A stretch of DNA of 64,000 nt from Sulfurospirillum diekertiae (GTDB lineage Bacteria; Campylobacterota; Campylobacteria; Campylobacterales; Sulfurospirillaceae). The position numbers were made by a program, and so were the translations under genes. The stretch lies in contig NZ_CP039734.2 in NCBI RefSeq assembly GCF_011769985.2, positions 1,178,001-1,242,000 of the forward strand, in the 5' to 3' direction. Shown one piece after another: positions 1-9,011 of the stretch. The notes beneath the pieces were generated by a model that was not told the origin of the DNA, made no database searches, and saw nothing but the letters and a program-made list of their open reading frames with translations. Each line of letters starts with the position of its first letter. The stretch's first letter is position 1.

Positions 1-110
1 TTAAAGCTGTTTTAGAGTTGAGTGAGTCATTTAAAAAGATTGATCCAAGTGATCCTGTCAAATACGATTTTGCACTCTATCGCTTAGGACAAGAGAAAAT
101 TTTTCTTTAA
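1..110 (+). CDS. C-terminal end of a TIGR02757/DUF2400 family protein (partial)
   Basis: The open frame runs in from the left edge and stops at TAA 108-110, so only about 35 C-terminal residues are visible. They end in DPVKYDFALYRLGQEK, which resembles the conserved tail of the TIGR02757 (DUF2400) family, a conserved protein of unknown function common in Campylobacterota and Bacteroidota. The SulP gene follows after 8 nt on the same strand, so the two may be cotranscribed. The family call rests on this short tail alone. Confidence 0.5.
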   Translation, partial: KAVLELSESFKKIDPSDPVKYDFALYRLGQEKIFL

Positions 111-118
111 GGTTCAGA

Positions 119-1813
119 ATGAATATAAAGTATTGGCTTCCTAGGAGTTTTACTGTTTTAAGGGAGGGTTACTCTGTTGCAAAGTTATCGTCTGATATTG
201 TAGCAGGGTCTACCGTTGCGATTATTGCCTTGCCTTTAGCAATGGCATTTGCAATAGCAAGTGGAGTTAGTCCCGAAAAAGGATTGTTTACAGCGGTTGT
301 CGCAGGAATTATCATCTCTCTCTTTGGTGGGAGTAGGTATCAGATTGGAGGTCCTACAGGGGCTTTTGTTGTGGTACTTTATGCGGTTATTTTAAAACAT
401 GGATACGATGGTTTAGTCATTGCTACATTTTTAGCAGGTATCATGCTCTTTTTTATGGGAGTTTTTAGACTTGGTAACATTATCAAGTATATTCCTTATC
501 CTGTTACAGTTGGTTTTACCACAGGAATAGCGCTGATTATCTTCTCTTCGCAGATCAAAGATTTTTTGGGACTTCCTATTGCCAAAATGCCAGCAGAGTT
601 TATCGATCAATGGAAACTTTACTCTATTGAATTTTTACATGTAAACTATTATGCATTGGCTATTGGAGTCGTGAGTATGGCTCTTTTGATTAAATTACGT
701 CATCGTTTTCCTCATATTCCAACGCCCATTATTGTTATTATTCTCTCAGCGCTAGCTGTGTATCTTTTTAAACTTCCTGTGGAGACGATTGGTTCTAAAT
801 TTGGTACACTCCCTGCTACTTTACCCTATCCATCTATTCCCGCTTTTTCACTGGAAAAAGTGCGTGCTGTTTTTCCAGATGCTATTACCATAGCGCTGTT
901 AGGAGCCATTGAATCACTACTTTCGTGTGTTGTAGCTGATGGGATGACAGGAGATCGTCACCACTCCAATAAAGAGCTTATGGCTCAAGGTGCAGCCAAT
1001 ATTGCCTCTGTCCTTTTTGGTGGTATTGCAGCTACAGGTGCGATTGCAAGAACAGCAACGAATATTAAAGCAGGTGCTTATAGTCCCATTGCAGGTGTCG
1101 TACATTCACTAATGTTACTCATTTTTATGTTCTTGTTCTCCAAATTTATTGTGTTGATCCCTTTAGCAACATTGGCTGCTATCTTGATTGTTGTCGCATG
1201 GAATATGAGTGAATTTCACCATTTTAAAGCCATTGCTCTTAAATCCGAACGTAATGATATCGTTGTTCTTTTAATGACTTTTTTCCTCACAGTTTTGATT
1301 GATCTCAATACCGGTGTCCAAACAGGCATTATGTTAGCAGGACTGTTGTTTATTAAGCGTATGATTGATGTGACAGGAATAGTGGATACCAAAAATACCA
1401 TTGGAATGCCTTTAGATGAAGATGATGAACCTTTAGAAGTTGAGGATACAAATGCCATCTCTAAAAAAATTGTTCCCAAAGATGTTGAAGTTTATGAAAT
1501 TGATGGACCTTTCTTTTTTGGCGTTGCCGATCGTCTCAAAAATATCCTTAGTGAAGTAAGTCAAGCTCCCAAAGTCTTCATTTTACGCATGCGTCATGTA
1601 CCTATGATTGATGCAACAGGACTTCATGCGTTGGATGAATTTTTTGATCTTTGCCAAGGCAATGGAACGATTCTTGTACTTTCAGGGGTTAATGAGCACA
1701 TTAAGCTTAAAATACGTCGTCTTGGATTTGAGAAAAAAATAGGGACAGAAAACATCACAGACAATATTGATATGGCACTTAGCCGTGCACATAGATTATT
1801 AGAAAAGGAGTAA
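119..1813 (+). CDS. SulP family inorganic anion transporter with STAS domain
   Basis: This 564-residue inner-membrane protein has the SulP layout. About 400 residues of hydrophobic helices form the transport domain, including the early segment STVAIIALPLAMAFAIASG typical of SulP domain 1. A cytoplasmic STAS domain follows from about residue 450 to 560 (VYEIDGPFFFGVADRL, then MIDATGLHALDEF). Family members move sulfate, bicarbonate or dicarboxylates; the substrate cannot be read from sequence. The ATG at 119 has an AAGG about 6 nt upstream. A small tautomerase gene begins 4 nt after the stop, suggesting an operon. A TTTACATGTAAA palindrome lies inside the gene at 634-645, read as LHVN. Confidence 0.92.
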   Translation: MNIKYWLPRSFTVLREGYSVAKLSSDIVAGSTVAIIALPLAMAFAIASGVSPEKGLFTAVVAGIIISLFGGSRYQIGGPTGAFVVVLYAVILKHGYDGLVIATFLAGIMLFFMGVFRLGNIIKYIPYPVTVGFTTGIALIIFSSQIKDFLGLPIAKMPAEFIDQWKLYSIEFLHVNYYALAIGVVSMALLIKLRHRFPHIPTPIIVIILSALAVYLFKLPVETIGSKFGTLPATLPYPSIPAFSLEKVRAVFPDAITIALLGAIESLLSCVVADGMTGDRHHSNKELMAQGAANIASVLFGGIAATGAIARTATNIKAGAYSPIAGVVHSLMLLIFMFLFSKFIVLIPLATLAAILIVVAWNMSEFHHFKAIALKSERNDIVVLLMTFFLTVLIDLNTGVQTGIMLAGLLFIKRMIDVTGIVDTKNTIGMPLDEDDEPLEVEDTNAISKKIVPKDVEVYEIDGPFFFGVADRLKNILSEVSQAPKVFILRMRHVPMIDATGLHALDEFFDLCQGNGTILVLSGVNEHIKLKIRRLGFEKKIGTENITDNIDMALSRAHRLLEKE

Positions 1814-1817
1814 ATAG

Positions 1818-2024
1818 ATGCCTTATGTTAATATCAAAATCACCAAAGAGGGTGCAACGAAAGAGCAAAAAGAAGAGCTTATTGCAGGAGTCACGAACCT
1901 TTTGGTGAGTGTCCTTGGTAAAAATCCAGCCACAACGGTTGTTACAATTGACGAAGTGGATATGGATAATTGGGGAATTGGTGGGCAACAGGTCAGCGAA
2001 CTTCGCAAAAAGCCGAAGCCTTAA
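1818..2024 (+). CDS. 4-oxalocrotonate tautomerase family enzyme
   Basis: A 68-residue protein starting MPYVNIKIT. After removal of Met1 the N-terminal Pro becomes the catalytic base of the 4-oxalocrotonate tautomerase superfamily, and family-like hydrophobic and Gly positions follow (TVVTIDEVDMDNWGIGG). These proteins work as small oligomers and tautomerise 2-hydroxydienoates or related keto-enol substrates. Length matches the family norm of 60-80 residues. It lies 4 nt downstream of the SulP gene. No aromatic-degradation genes are nearby, so the physiological substrate is unknown; a DmpI-like role is only a guess. Confidence 0.85.
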   Translation: MPYVNIKITKEGATKEQKEELIAGVTNLLVSVLGKNPATTVVTIDEVDMDNWGIGGQQVSELRKKPKP

Positions 2025-2083
2025 ACTACTATTAAATGATTTATCGGTACAATCACGCAAATTATTAACGAAGGAAATGTGTA

Positions 2084-2761
2084 ATGGGCGAAATGTTTAC
2101 ATTTTTAGGTCTTATTAACCACACTCATGACTTCATCTTTGTATCACATGTTTTATTGGTTGGTGTTATCAGTCTTGCCTTGGCAAAACTGGCAACGTCT
2201 AAAATGCAACTGGTACCAAGTGGTGTTCAAAATGTCATGGAAGCATATCTTGAGAGTGTCGTCTCTATGGGTAAAGACGTCATTGGAGAAGAATTGGCGC
2301 GTAAATATCTACCATTAGTAGCTACTATTGGTTTAATGGTATTTATTGCAAACGTTATTGGTATTATTCCTGGTTTCGAATCACCTACGGGTAACCTTAA
2401 TATGACATTAGCACTTGCATTGATGGTGTTTGTCTATTATAATTACGAAGGTATCCGTGTAAACGGTGTTGTTCATTATTTTGCACACTTTATGGGACCA
2501 TTGAAAGTTTTAGCACCTTTGATGTTTCCTATCGAAGTTGTTTCACACTTTTCAAGAATTGTCTCTTTAACCTTCCGACTTTTTGGAAACATTAAAGGTG
2601 ACGATCTTTTCTTAGCAGTTGTTTTGATGCTTGCTCCTTGGATAGCACCACTTCCTGCGTATGCGCTTTTAACATTCTCTGCATTCTTGCAGACATTTAT
2701 TTTTATGATCTTAACATACGTTTATCTTGCAGGTGCTGTTTTAATTAGCGAAGAGCACTAA
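2084..2761 (+). CDS. atpB: F0F1 ATP synthase subunit a
   Basis: A 225-residue polytopic protein of the F0 sector that forms the proton half-channels against the c-ring. The diagnostic helix is visible as [19 protein letters not shown], containing the essential Arg, followed by helix-5 residues [17 protein letters not shown]. Several other hydrophobic helices precede it. The start ATG at 2084 follows GAAGGAAATGTGTA. The gene is not next to the other ATP synthase genes, which matches the known split of atpB from the main atp operon in Campylobacterota. It is followed by a small membrane-protein gene and a thiE-like gene. Confidence 0.95.
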   Translation: MGEMFTFLGLINHTHDFIFVSHVLLVGVISLALAKLATSKMQLVPSGVQNVMEAYLESVVSMGKDVIGEELARKYLPLVATIGLMVFIANVIGIIPGFESPTGNLNMTLALALMVFVYYNYEGIRVNGVVHYFAHFMGPLKVLAPLMFPIEVVSHFSRIVSLTFRLFGNIKGDDLFLAVVLMLAPWIAPLPAYALLTFSAFLQTFIFMILTYVYLAGAVLISEEH

Positions 2762-2772
2762 AAAGTATTCTC

Positions 2773-3054
2773 TTGTTGCACCAACAAACGCGTTTTGAAA
2801 AACTCCTCAGCTTTTTGCAAGGTGCCTCTTGGGCTCTTGCAATCGCTGGTGGAGGTTATACCTTCCTCCTTTTTCTTCCTTTTGGTTTTATCATTGCTTC
2901 CATTATTGCGCTTTTTATCTTTCTTGCAGGGTGCTTCTTTGCCATTATATGTGAGATGGCACAGCTTCAGTTGGATAAACTAGATGAACTTAAAAAACAG
3001 ACGCATTTTTTAGAGAAACTTTCTCTCAATGATCAAACACTATCTCATCACTGA
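2773..3054 (+). CDS. Small two-helix membrane protein of unknown function
   Basis: A predicted 93-residue protein. The central part is strongly hydrophobic (two helices around residues 18-60, with the turn LPFGFIIASIIALFIFL), and the tail is polar and probably helical (QLQLDKLDELKKQTHF). Tandem TTG codons at 2773 and 2776 are the only plausible starts after atpB, with no strong ribosome binding site, so translation probably depends on coupling to atpB 11 nt upstream. Its 3' end overlaps the thiE-like gene by 26 nt. I do not recognise a domain. Confidence 0.6.
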   Translation: MLHQQTRFEKLLSFLQGASWALAIAGGGYTFLLFLPFGFIIASIIALFIFLAGCFFAIICEMAQLQLDKLDELKKQTHFLEKLSLNDQTLSHH

Positions 3055-3586
3055 TCCTGCTTTTTATACTTCCAATCCCGAAGAGGTTGTTCAAAAACTT
3101 TTACATGTAAAGACAAAATATCAGCCTGACTATATCTGTCTCCGCGATAAAATAACCTCAGATTATGCCTCCCTTTCCAAAGCTGTCGCAAACGCTTTCT
3201 TGCAAGATGCAAAAACGAAACTGTATTTGCATACTGATTTTAGATTAGCGCATGCATTAGGATGTAATGGTGTACATTTACCTTCTACTGCGTTACATGT
3301 CATTGAAAAAGCGAAAGCCTTAGGTTTAGAAGTGATTGTAAGTACGCATACCTTAGAGGAAATAGAAGAAGCTGAAAAAAGAGGAGCGGATGCAATCACA
3401 TTTAGTCCAATTTTTGCGACGCCCAATAAGGGAAAACCGCTTGGTTTAGAGAAGTTAAAAGAAATAAATGATAGAATTAACATTAAATGTTTTGCGCTTG
3501 GTGGCATCATCAACATAGAACAAGTGAAAGCTTGTGAAGAGATTGGTGTATACGGTTTTGCCTCAATTCGCTTTTTTTTAGATTAA
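3029..3586 (+). CDS. Thiamine phosphate synthase family protein (ThiE/TenI-like)
   Basis: A 185-residue TIM-barrel protein of the ThiE/TenI family. ThiE couples HMP-pyrophosphate with the thiazole phosphate to give thiamine phosphate. Visible family elements are CLRDK near the N-terminus, HTDFRLAHALGCNGVHLP (phosphate-loop region), VSTHTLEE, GADAITFSPIFATPNKGKP and the C-terminal ALGGI. It is shorter than typical ThiE (about 210 residues), and the usual Asn before DR is replaced by His-Thr-Asp, so TenI-like or otherwise divergent function is possible. The ATG at 3029 overlaps the upstream membrane-protein gene. A TTTACATGTAAA palindrome at 3100-3111 encodes LHVK. Confidence 0.78.
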   Translation: MIKHYLITDPAFYTSNPEEVVQKLLHVKTKYQPDYICLRDKITSDYASLSKAVANAFLQDAKTKLYLHTDFRLAHALGCNGVHLPSTALHVIEKAKALGLEVIVSTHTLEEIEEAEKRGADAITFSPIFATPNKGKPLGLEKLKEINDRINIKCFALGGIINIEQVKACEEIGVYGFASIRFFLD

Positions 3587-3601
3587 TCCAAAGGGAAGTT
3601 A

Positions 3602-5032
3602 ATGAAATTTGAAGTCGTTATTGGACTAGAAGTTCATGCTCAATTAAACACCAAAACCAAGATTTTTTGCAGTTGCCCCACCAGTTTTGGCGACGAACCC
3701 AATACCAATGTGTGTGAAGTCTGCTTAGGACTTCCAGGCTCACTGCCTGTTTTAAACAAAGAAGCGGTGAAAAAAGCTATCGCGCTTGGTACAGCTATCA
3801 ATGCGACCATCAATCAAAAATCTATTTTTAACCGTAAAAATTACTTCTATCCCGATCTTCCAAAAGGGTATCAAATCAGCCAATTTGAGATACCTATTGT
3901 TGAAGCGGGTGAAATTTATATTGACTTTGAAGATGGTACAACAAAACGTATTGGTGTCACACGCGCGCACCTTGAAGAAGATGCTGGAAAGAATATCCAT
4001 CATGGTAGTGTCTCTCATGTAGATTTAAATCGCGCGGGTACACCACTTCTTGAGATCGTTAGTGAACCCGATATGAGAAGCAGTGAAGAGGCAATTTTGT
4101 ACCTTAAAAAATTGCATGCGATTTTGCGTTACCTCGACATCAGTGATGCAAATATGCAAGAGGGAAGTTTCCGCTGTGATGCGAACGTTTCCATTCGCCC
4201 CAAAGGTGATACGAAGCTTTATACTAGAGCAGAGATTAAAAACCTAAACTCATTTAAGTTTATTCAAAAAGCGATTGATTATGAAGTTGAACGTCAAAGT
4301 AATGCATGGGAAGATGGCGTGTATGAACGAGAAGTGGTTCAAGAAACGCGTCTTTATGACATTGATAAAGACGAAACACGCAGTATGCGTTCAAAAGAAG
4401 ACAGTGCAGAGTATCGCTATTTCCCAGATCCTGACCTATTGCCAGTGCTTATTCCTGATGATATGCTCGCAGAGTGTATCCAAATTCCAGAACTCCCCGA
4501 TCAAAAGCGTGATCGTTTCCTTAAAGAGTATGGTATTAAAGAGTACGATGCCAATGTAATTACATCCAGTGTTGAAATGGCTCAATTTTATGAGACAATG
4601 ATCCAGGAGGGTGCAGGAGCCAAGAACTCTGTGACATGGCTCACCGTAGAGCTTTTAGCACGTTTGAGTCATGGTGTGACCCTTACCACTTCACCTGTTG
4701 ATGCCGTAAAACTAGCCTCTATTGTCAAACGTATTGAAGATGGTACTATTAGCGGCAAAGCGGCAAAAGAGGTTCTTGATTATTTGATGCAAAATAGTAC
4801 CCATGTTGATGACGCCATTAAAAAACTTGGACTGAAACAAGTAAGTGATGATGGTGCAATTTTGGCAATTATTGATGCCATTATCAGTGTCAATGCTGAT
4901 AAAGTAGCAGAGTATAGAAGTGGTAAAGATAAACTTTTTGGTTTCTTTGTAGGACAAACGATGAAAGAGAGCAAAGGGACTGCAAATCCTACAAAAGTGA
5001 ATGAACTTTTAAAATCTAGACTTGATGTATAA
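3602..5032 (+). CDS. gatB: Asp/Glu-tRNA amidotransferase subunit B
   Basis: A 476-residue subunit of the GatCAB amidotransferase, which converts Glu-tRNA(Gln) and Asp-tRNA(Asn) to the amidated forms in bacteria lacking GlnRS or AsnRS. The N-terminus carries the family signature [20 protein letters not shown], with Cys pairs ([14 protein letters not shown]) and the kinase-like core motif [34 protein letters not shown] and [11 protein letters not shown] are also conserved. The C-terminal GatB/YqeY tail binds tRNA. Length matches the family. The start ATG at 3602 follows AAGGGAAGTTA. gpsA follows after 12 nt. Confidence 0.97.
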   Translation: MKFEVVIGLEVHAQLNTKTKIFCSCPTSFGDEPNTNVCEVCLGLPGSLPVLNKEAVKKAIALGTAINATINQKSIFNRKNYFYPDLPKGYQISQFEIPIVEAGEIYIDFEDGTTKRIGVTRAHLEEDAGKNIHHGSVSHVDLNRAGTPLLEIVSEPDMRSSEEAILYLKKLHAILRYLDISDANMQEGSFRCDANVSIRPKGDTKLYTRAEIKNLNSFKFIQKAIDYEVERQSNAWEDGVYEREVVQETRLYDIDKDETRSMRSKEDSAEYRYFPDPDLLPVLIPDDMLAECIQIPELPDQKRDRFLKEYGIKEYDANVITSSVEMAQFYETMIQEGAGAKNSVTWLTVELLARLSHGVTLTTSPVDAVKLASIVKRIEDGTISGKAAKEVLDYLMQNSTHVDDAIKKLGLKQVSDDGAILAIIDAIISVNADKVAEYRSGKDKLFGFFVGQTMKESKGTANPTKVNELLKSRLDV

Positions 5033-5044
5033 GCAGGTATTGGC

Positions 5045-5932
5045 GTGAGCATAGCAGTTATTGGGGCGGGGAAATGGGGGCAAGCACTTCAGTTTGCGCT
5101 CTCTCGCAATTTTACATGTAAGATTACTTCGCGCCAACAAAAACCTATTGAAAATTTTGTAAGCCTTGAAGAAGCATTAGCCTGTCAATATCTCATTTTT
5201 GCACTTCCTGCACAAGTGGTTCGCGGTTGGTTGGAAACGCATTTTAGCTTTAGTGGTCAAAAGATTTTGGTTGCTGCTAAAGGAATCGAGCAGGGAAGTG
5301 GGGCATTTTTAAATGAAATTTTTGCAAATTTTGTTCCTGAAGATCATCTCAGCTTCCTCTCAGGTCCTTCGTTTGCAAGTGAAGTGATACAAGGGCTTCC
5401 TACCGCTCTTGTCATCAATTCTACTAATGAAATACTTGCTAAAGAGTTTGCTTCATTTTTCCCTTCATTTATCAAAACTTATACTTCAAAAGATGTTATT
5501 GGTGCAGAAGTCTGTGGTGCTTATAAAAATGTTCTCGCCATTGCCAGCGGTATTTGTGATGGATTAAGGTTGGGAAATAACGCAAGGGCTAGTTTAATCG
5601 CCAGAGGGCTTGTGGAGATGCGCCGTTTTGGTAAGTATTTTGGAGCACAGGATGAAACTTTTTTAGGTTTGAGTGGCGCAGGCGATCTGTTTTTAACAGC
5701 TTCCAGTACACTTTCACGTAATTACCGTGTGGGTCTTTTTTTAGCTGAAGGCAAAAAACTTGAAGATATTTTGATCGCTCTTGGTGAAGTTGCTGAAGGT
5801 GTTTTTACCTCTGAAGCCATTTTTGAGCTCTCTTTGAAACATACCATTTATACACCCATTGCGCATGAAATAGCATTGATCCTCAAAGGTAAAGAGCCTC
5901 GTATCAGTGTTAAAGATTTATTGGCTGATTGA
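5045..5932 (+). CDS. gpsA: NAD(P)-dependent glycerol-3-phosphate dehydrogenase
   Basis: A 295-residue cytosolic enzyme reducing dihydroxyacetone phosphate to sn-glycerol 3-phosphate, the backbone precursor of phospholipids. The N-terminal Rossmann motif is IGAGKWGQAL. AAKGIEQGSG, SGPSFASEV and the catalytic-Lys segment GAYKNVLAIASGI are all present, as is GLSGAGDLFLT. The start is GTG at 5045. It sits 12 nt after gatB, and its stop overlaps the start of the GH3-family gene in the arrangement TGATG, so the three genes probably form an operon. The family assignment is secure. Confidence 0.96.
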   Translation: MSIAVIGAGKWGQALQFALSRNFTCKITSRQQKPIENFVSLEEALACQYLIFALPAQVVRGWLETHFSFSGQKILVAAKGIEQGSGAFLNEIFANFVPEDHLSFLSGPSFASEVIQGLPTALVINSTNEILAKEFASFFPSFIKTYTSKDVIGAEVCGAYKNVLAIASGICDGLRLGNNARASLIARGLVEMRRFGKYFGAQDETFLGLSGAGDLFLTASSTLSRNYRVGLFLAEGKKLEDILIALGEVAEGVFTSEAIFELSLKHTIYTPIAHEIALILKGKEPRISVKDLLAD

Positions 5933-7029
5933 TGATGTTTAAGCTTCTCCTTTCCTGCTTTTTTTTCTCCACGCTAATGTATGCAAAAACACCTTCGCTC
6001 GAAGAGATGATTGCTCAAATGATTGTGATTGGTTTTGAAGGGGTAAAAGAAGGCGATAAATGGGTGGATCAGATTGCTAAAGATATTAAGCGCGAAAAAA
6101 TTGGTGGAATTCTTTTAACCGATAAAAATATCCAAAATCCAGCACAACTGAAAAAACTCAATGATTATTTAAAAGCTGAAGCACCAAAAGGATTGCCACT
6201 GATTGTTGCTGTCGAACAAGAGGGTGGTGAAAATAGTATATTGAGTGCTAAAAAAGGGTTTAGTGAAATTCCTTCTGCTGCTAGACTTTTTAAGACAAAA
6301 GATATTGCTGAGGCGGAAGATCTTTATAAAAAATTGAGCAGAGATCTTACAAAAGCAGGTATTAATGTAGATCTTGCACCGGTTTTAGATCTTCAACCTA
6401 AACGAGATAATCTCGATAACCCTAAGGTGCAACGCAGCTACTCTAGTTATGAAGAAATTGTGACAACCTATGCAATGCTTTTAATCAATGCTCTCTATGC
6501 GGATGGTGTGACACCTGTTGTGAAGTATTTTCCTACGGCGGGCGCTAATCTTTGGAATAATTTTTCCAGCGAAGAAGATGTAACGAATACATGGCGCTTT
6601 GAGCAGCTCAAACCCTATTATGATTTAATTGCTTTTGGAAAAATGGATGCTGTTTTGATCTCACATATTATGCAAAAAGAGATTGATCCTAAAAACCCAG
6701 CACTATTTTCAAAATTGCTTATTCAAGGATTGCTTAGAGATAAAATGCATTTTGAGGGAGTTGTCTTTGCTGATAATTTCCGAACAAGCTCAATTTCCAG
6801 CAGTATTGATTTTAAACAGCGTATTATTCGAAGTATTGATGCAGGAGTTGATATTATCATTATGCCTAATTATTTCTCTGAAAATGCGAGCACTCCTTTG
6901 ACAATTCAAAAAATTATTACAGATGCTATTAAGAATGGTGAATTAAGCGAGGAGCGTATAGCGATTTCTTATGAGCGCATTAATCTTTTCAAACAAAAAC
7001 TATTAAAGAGAGGAAGCCATGTTAATTAA
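5932..7029 (+). CDS. Glycoside hydrolase family 3 (NagZ-like) protein, catalytic loop altered
   Basis: About 365 residues with an N-terminal signal peptide (KLLLSCFFFSTLMYA) and a GH3 N-terminal barrel. Active NagZ removes beta-N-acetylglucosamine from muropeptides. Family features remain: an EQEGG loop in place of DQEGG, AGINVDLAPVLDL, and GVVFADNF at the nucleophile position. However, the loop that normally reads KHFPGHGDT...DSH reads KYFPTAGANLWNN, so the His general acid/base is missing. The protein may be non-catalytic or may bind peptidoglycan. ATG 5932 overlaps the gpsA stop, and its own 3' end overlaps the dihydroorotase-like gene by 11 nt. Confidence 0.8.
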   Translation: MMFKLLLSCFFFSTLMYAKTPSLEEMIAQMIVIGFEGVKEGDKWVDQIAKDIKREKIGGILLTDKNIQNPAQLKKLNDYLKAEAPKGLPLIVAVEQEGGENSILSAKKGFSEIPSAARLFKTKDIAEAEDLYKKLSRDLTKAGINVDLAPVLDLQPKRDNLDNPKVQRSYSSYEEIVTTYAMLLINALYADGVTPVVKYFPTAGANLWNNFSSEEDVTNTWRFEQLKPYYDLIAFGKMDAVLISHIMQKEIDPKNPALFSKLLIQGLLRDKMHFEGVVFADNFRTSSISSSIDFKQRIIRSIDAGVDIIIMPNYFSENASTPLTIQKIITDAIKNGELSEERIAISYERINLFKQKLLKRGSHVN

Positions 7030-8251
7030 AAATGCTTTAGTACACACGAATGAGGGACTTATTCCTAAAGATGTACTGATTAAAGAAGGTAAAATTGTTT
7101 CAATAGCACAAAATATTACCACTTCTTTAGGCGATGAAATGATTGATGCAAAGGGGCTTTACTTGCTTCCAGGACTCATTGATCTTAATGTACGTTTTGC
7201 AAATAGCACTCTTAACAAAGAACATATTGATAAACTCTCTTCTAGTTGCCTAAAAGGTGGTGTTACAACAGCTGTGGTTATGTCTGATTTTACACCACGG
7301 CTTGATAGTGCCACACTTTTAGAATTAGTCAAATTTAAAATTGATCAAGCCAAAATAAATCTTCATATGAGTGCTCCTTTGGCTGATGAAAAAGAAGACC
7401 AACTGCATAATATAGCAACGCTTCTTAATAATGGTGCTGCAGCTATTTTGGCAGATTCCCATCGTAATGCCAACCTTCTAAGACGTGGTATGCAATATGC
7501 GATTATGAAAAAAAGACCTCTTTTTGTACAGTGCTATGAACCAAACCTTGATGATAATGGTTTGATGAATGATGGCTTTAGTGCTTCAAAAATGGGGCTT
7601 TCAGGCATCTCCAAAATCTCTGAAACAGCTGAAGTGGCTAAAGTTTCAGAAATGGCACATTTTTACGGTGCCAAAGTGGTGTTAAAATCCCTTTCAACCA
7701 AACGCTCTTTAGAGATTGCCAAAGAACATAAAGCCCTAAAATCAGACTTGTATGCCGAGGTTTCAATTCATCATCTTGCCAAAAATGACACCAGTTGTGA
7801 TGGCTTTAATACGTATGCTAAATTGATGCCACCCCTTCGTGAAGAAGATGAACGCAAAGCTTTAGTGGGCGCTTTGAAAGAGGGAATGGTTGATATTTTA
7901 ACATCAGCCCACTCACCCAAATCAATTCTTTATAAAGACGTGGCATTTGAAGATGCGGCATTTGGTATTGGCTCCATTGAAGAGTTTTTAACACTGGTAT
8001 ACACCTTCCTCGTTAAAAATAAAGTGATTGATTTAGGTGAACTTATTCGTATTTGTTGTGTGAATCCTGCTCAAGTGTTAGGCTTAGAGCGTAAAGGGTT
8101 GATTCAAGAGGGGTTTGATGCAGATTTAGTGCTGTTTGATCCTAAAGAGAGCTATGAAGTAACCAATAAACACTCACTCTATTTTGGTGATACGCTCTAT
8201 GGAAAAGTGAAAAAAGTAATTGTTGATGGAACGTTACTGTTAAATCAATAA
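7019..8251 (+). CDS. Dihydroorotase-like amidohydrolase lacking metal ligands
   Basis: A 410-residue amidohydrolase-fold protein resembling the PyrC/PyrX dihydroorotases, with the usual LLPGLIDLN entry to the barrel and the closing segment NPAQVLGLERKGLIQEGFDADLVLFDP. The metal-binding HxH after GLID is replaced by NVR, the His in the VHCED-like strand is replaced (FVQCYEP), and the last-strand Asp/His segment reads TSAHSPKS. These changes point to a non-catalytic homologue like the inactive DHO partners that scaffold aspartate transcarbamoylase (known in some bacteria). The true dihydroorotase is presumably encoded elsewhere. The start ATG 7019 lies inside the end of the GH3 gene. Confidence 0.82.
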   Translation: MLIKNALVHTNEGLIPKDVLIKEGKIVSIAQNITTSLGDEMIDAKGLYLLPGLIDLNVRFANSTLNKEHIDKLSSSCLKGGVTTAVVMSDFTPRLDSATLLELVKFKIDQAKINLHMSAPLADEKEDQLHNIATLLNNGAAAILADSHRNANLLRRGMQYAIMKKRPLFVQCYEPNLDDNGLMNDGFSASKMGLSGISKISETAEVAKVSEMAHFYGAKVVLKSLSTKRSLEIAKEHKALKSDLYAEVSIHHLAKNDTSCDGFNTYAKLMPPLREEDERKALVGALKEGMVDILTSAHSPKSILYKDVAFEDAAFGIGSIEEFLTLVYTFLVKNKVIDLGELIRICCVNPAQVLGLERKGLIQEGFDADLVLFDPKESYEVTNKHSLYFGDTLYGKVKKVIVDGTLLLNQ

Positions 8252-8270
8252 ATTCTATGTTATGACTCAA

Positions 8271-9005
8271 TCAGTAAAATACCTTTGAAAGATAGAGTCC
8301 ACACGCTGGTATCAATGTTGTGGACACTTTCATTTTCCGTTCGCGTTGGGCTATCAAATCATCTAGCGAGAGTTCGTTATGACATACTTTGAGTAAACTA
8401 CCACACATCATTCGTACTTGCGAACGTAAAAAAGCATCTCCTAAAAAATAGATAATAATCAAATTTTTATACCGATAAGCGCCTGCTTTAAAGATGGTGC
8501 GTTCATCTTTAGTTGTCCCACCACCAAGCTTTTTAAAGTATTCAAAGTTATGAAATCCTACAAAAACTTGTGCATATTCATTTAATTTCATCACATTCAG
8601 TGCTTTTACATGTAAAGCATAATTGGCCAAAAATGGCTGATATGCACCATCGTAAAGTATGTAACGGTACAATCTTTTCTTCGCATTAAAGCGGGCATGA
8701 AAGGAAGCATCAACGGGGATGATACTTTGAATAAAAATATATGGCGCTAAAAAACCATTTAAATGCGATTGGAGTTTTTCAAGATCATTCCAAAAAACTG
8801 GAAGGTCTATATGTAAAACTTGATGCGTTGCATGCACACCCGTATCGGTGCGTCCACTTCCAACAACTGTCGCATCAATATTGACACGTCTAAGTGCACG
8901 GGTAATAACTCCTGCAACGCTTTGACATGTTTTTGTCTCATTCTTTTGAATTTGAAAGCCAACAAAAGCGCTTCCATCATAGCTTAGAGTGATTTTAACA
9001 CGCAT
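8271..9005 (-). CDS. truA: tRNA pseudouridine(38-40) synthase
   Basis: A 244-residue enzyme that isomerises uridines 38-40 in the tRNA anticodon arm. The catalytic Asp lies in GSGRTDTGVHA near residue 55. LHIDLP, SFHARFNAKKRLYRY and FLRSQVRMMCGSLLKV are family motifs. Length matches TruA. On the minus strand it is the last gene of a run glmU-coaBC-hypothetical-prepilin peptidase-lptF-truA with short gaps or overlaps. It converges with the dihydroorotase-like gene across 19 nt. A TTTACATGTAAA palindrome lies at 8605-8616 (LHVK). Confidence 0.95.
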   Translation of the reverse strand: MRVKITLSYDGSAFVGFQIQKNETKTCQSVAGVITRALRRVNIDATVVGSGRTDTGVHATHQVLHIDLPVFWNDLEKLQSHLNGFLAPYIFIQSIIPVDASFHARFNAKKRLYRYILYDGAYQPFLANYALHVKALNVMKLNEYAQVFVGFHNFEYFKKLGGGTTKDERTIFKAGAYRYKNLIIIYFLGDAFLRSQVRMMCGSLLKVCHNELSLDDLIAQRERKMKVSTTLIPACGLYLSKVFY

Positions 9006-9011
9006 AAGAGT

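Noticed and set aside
634..645. The repeated TTTACATGTAAA as a CRISPR repeat or as a transposon end
   Set aside because: Copies are only 10-12 bp, irregularly spaced over kilobases, lie inside conserved codons and have no spacer structure or flanking duplications.
7019..8251. Calling this gene an active dihydroorotase (pyrC)
   Set aside because: The HxH motif and other metal-ligand His residues are absent, so activity is not supported.
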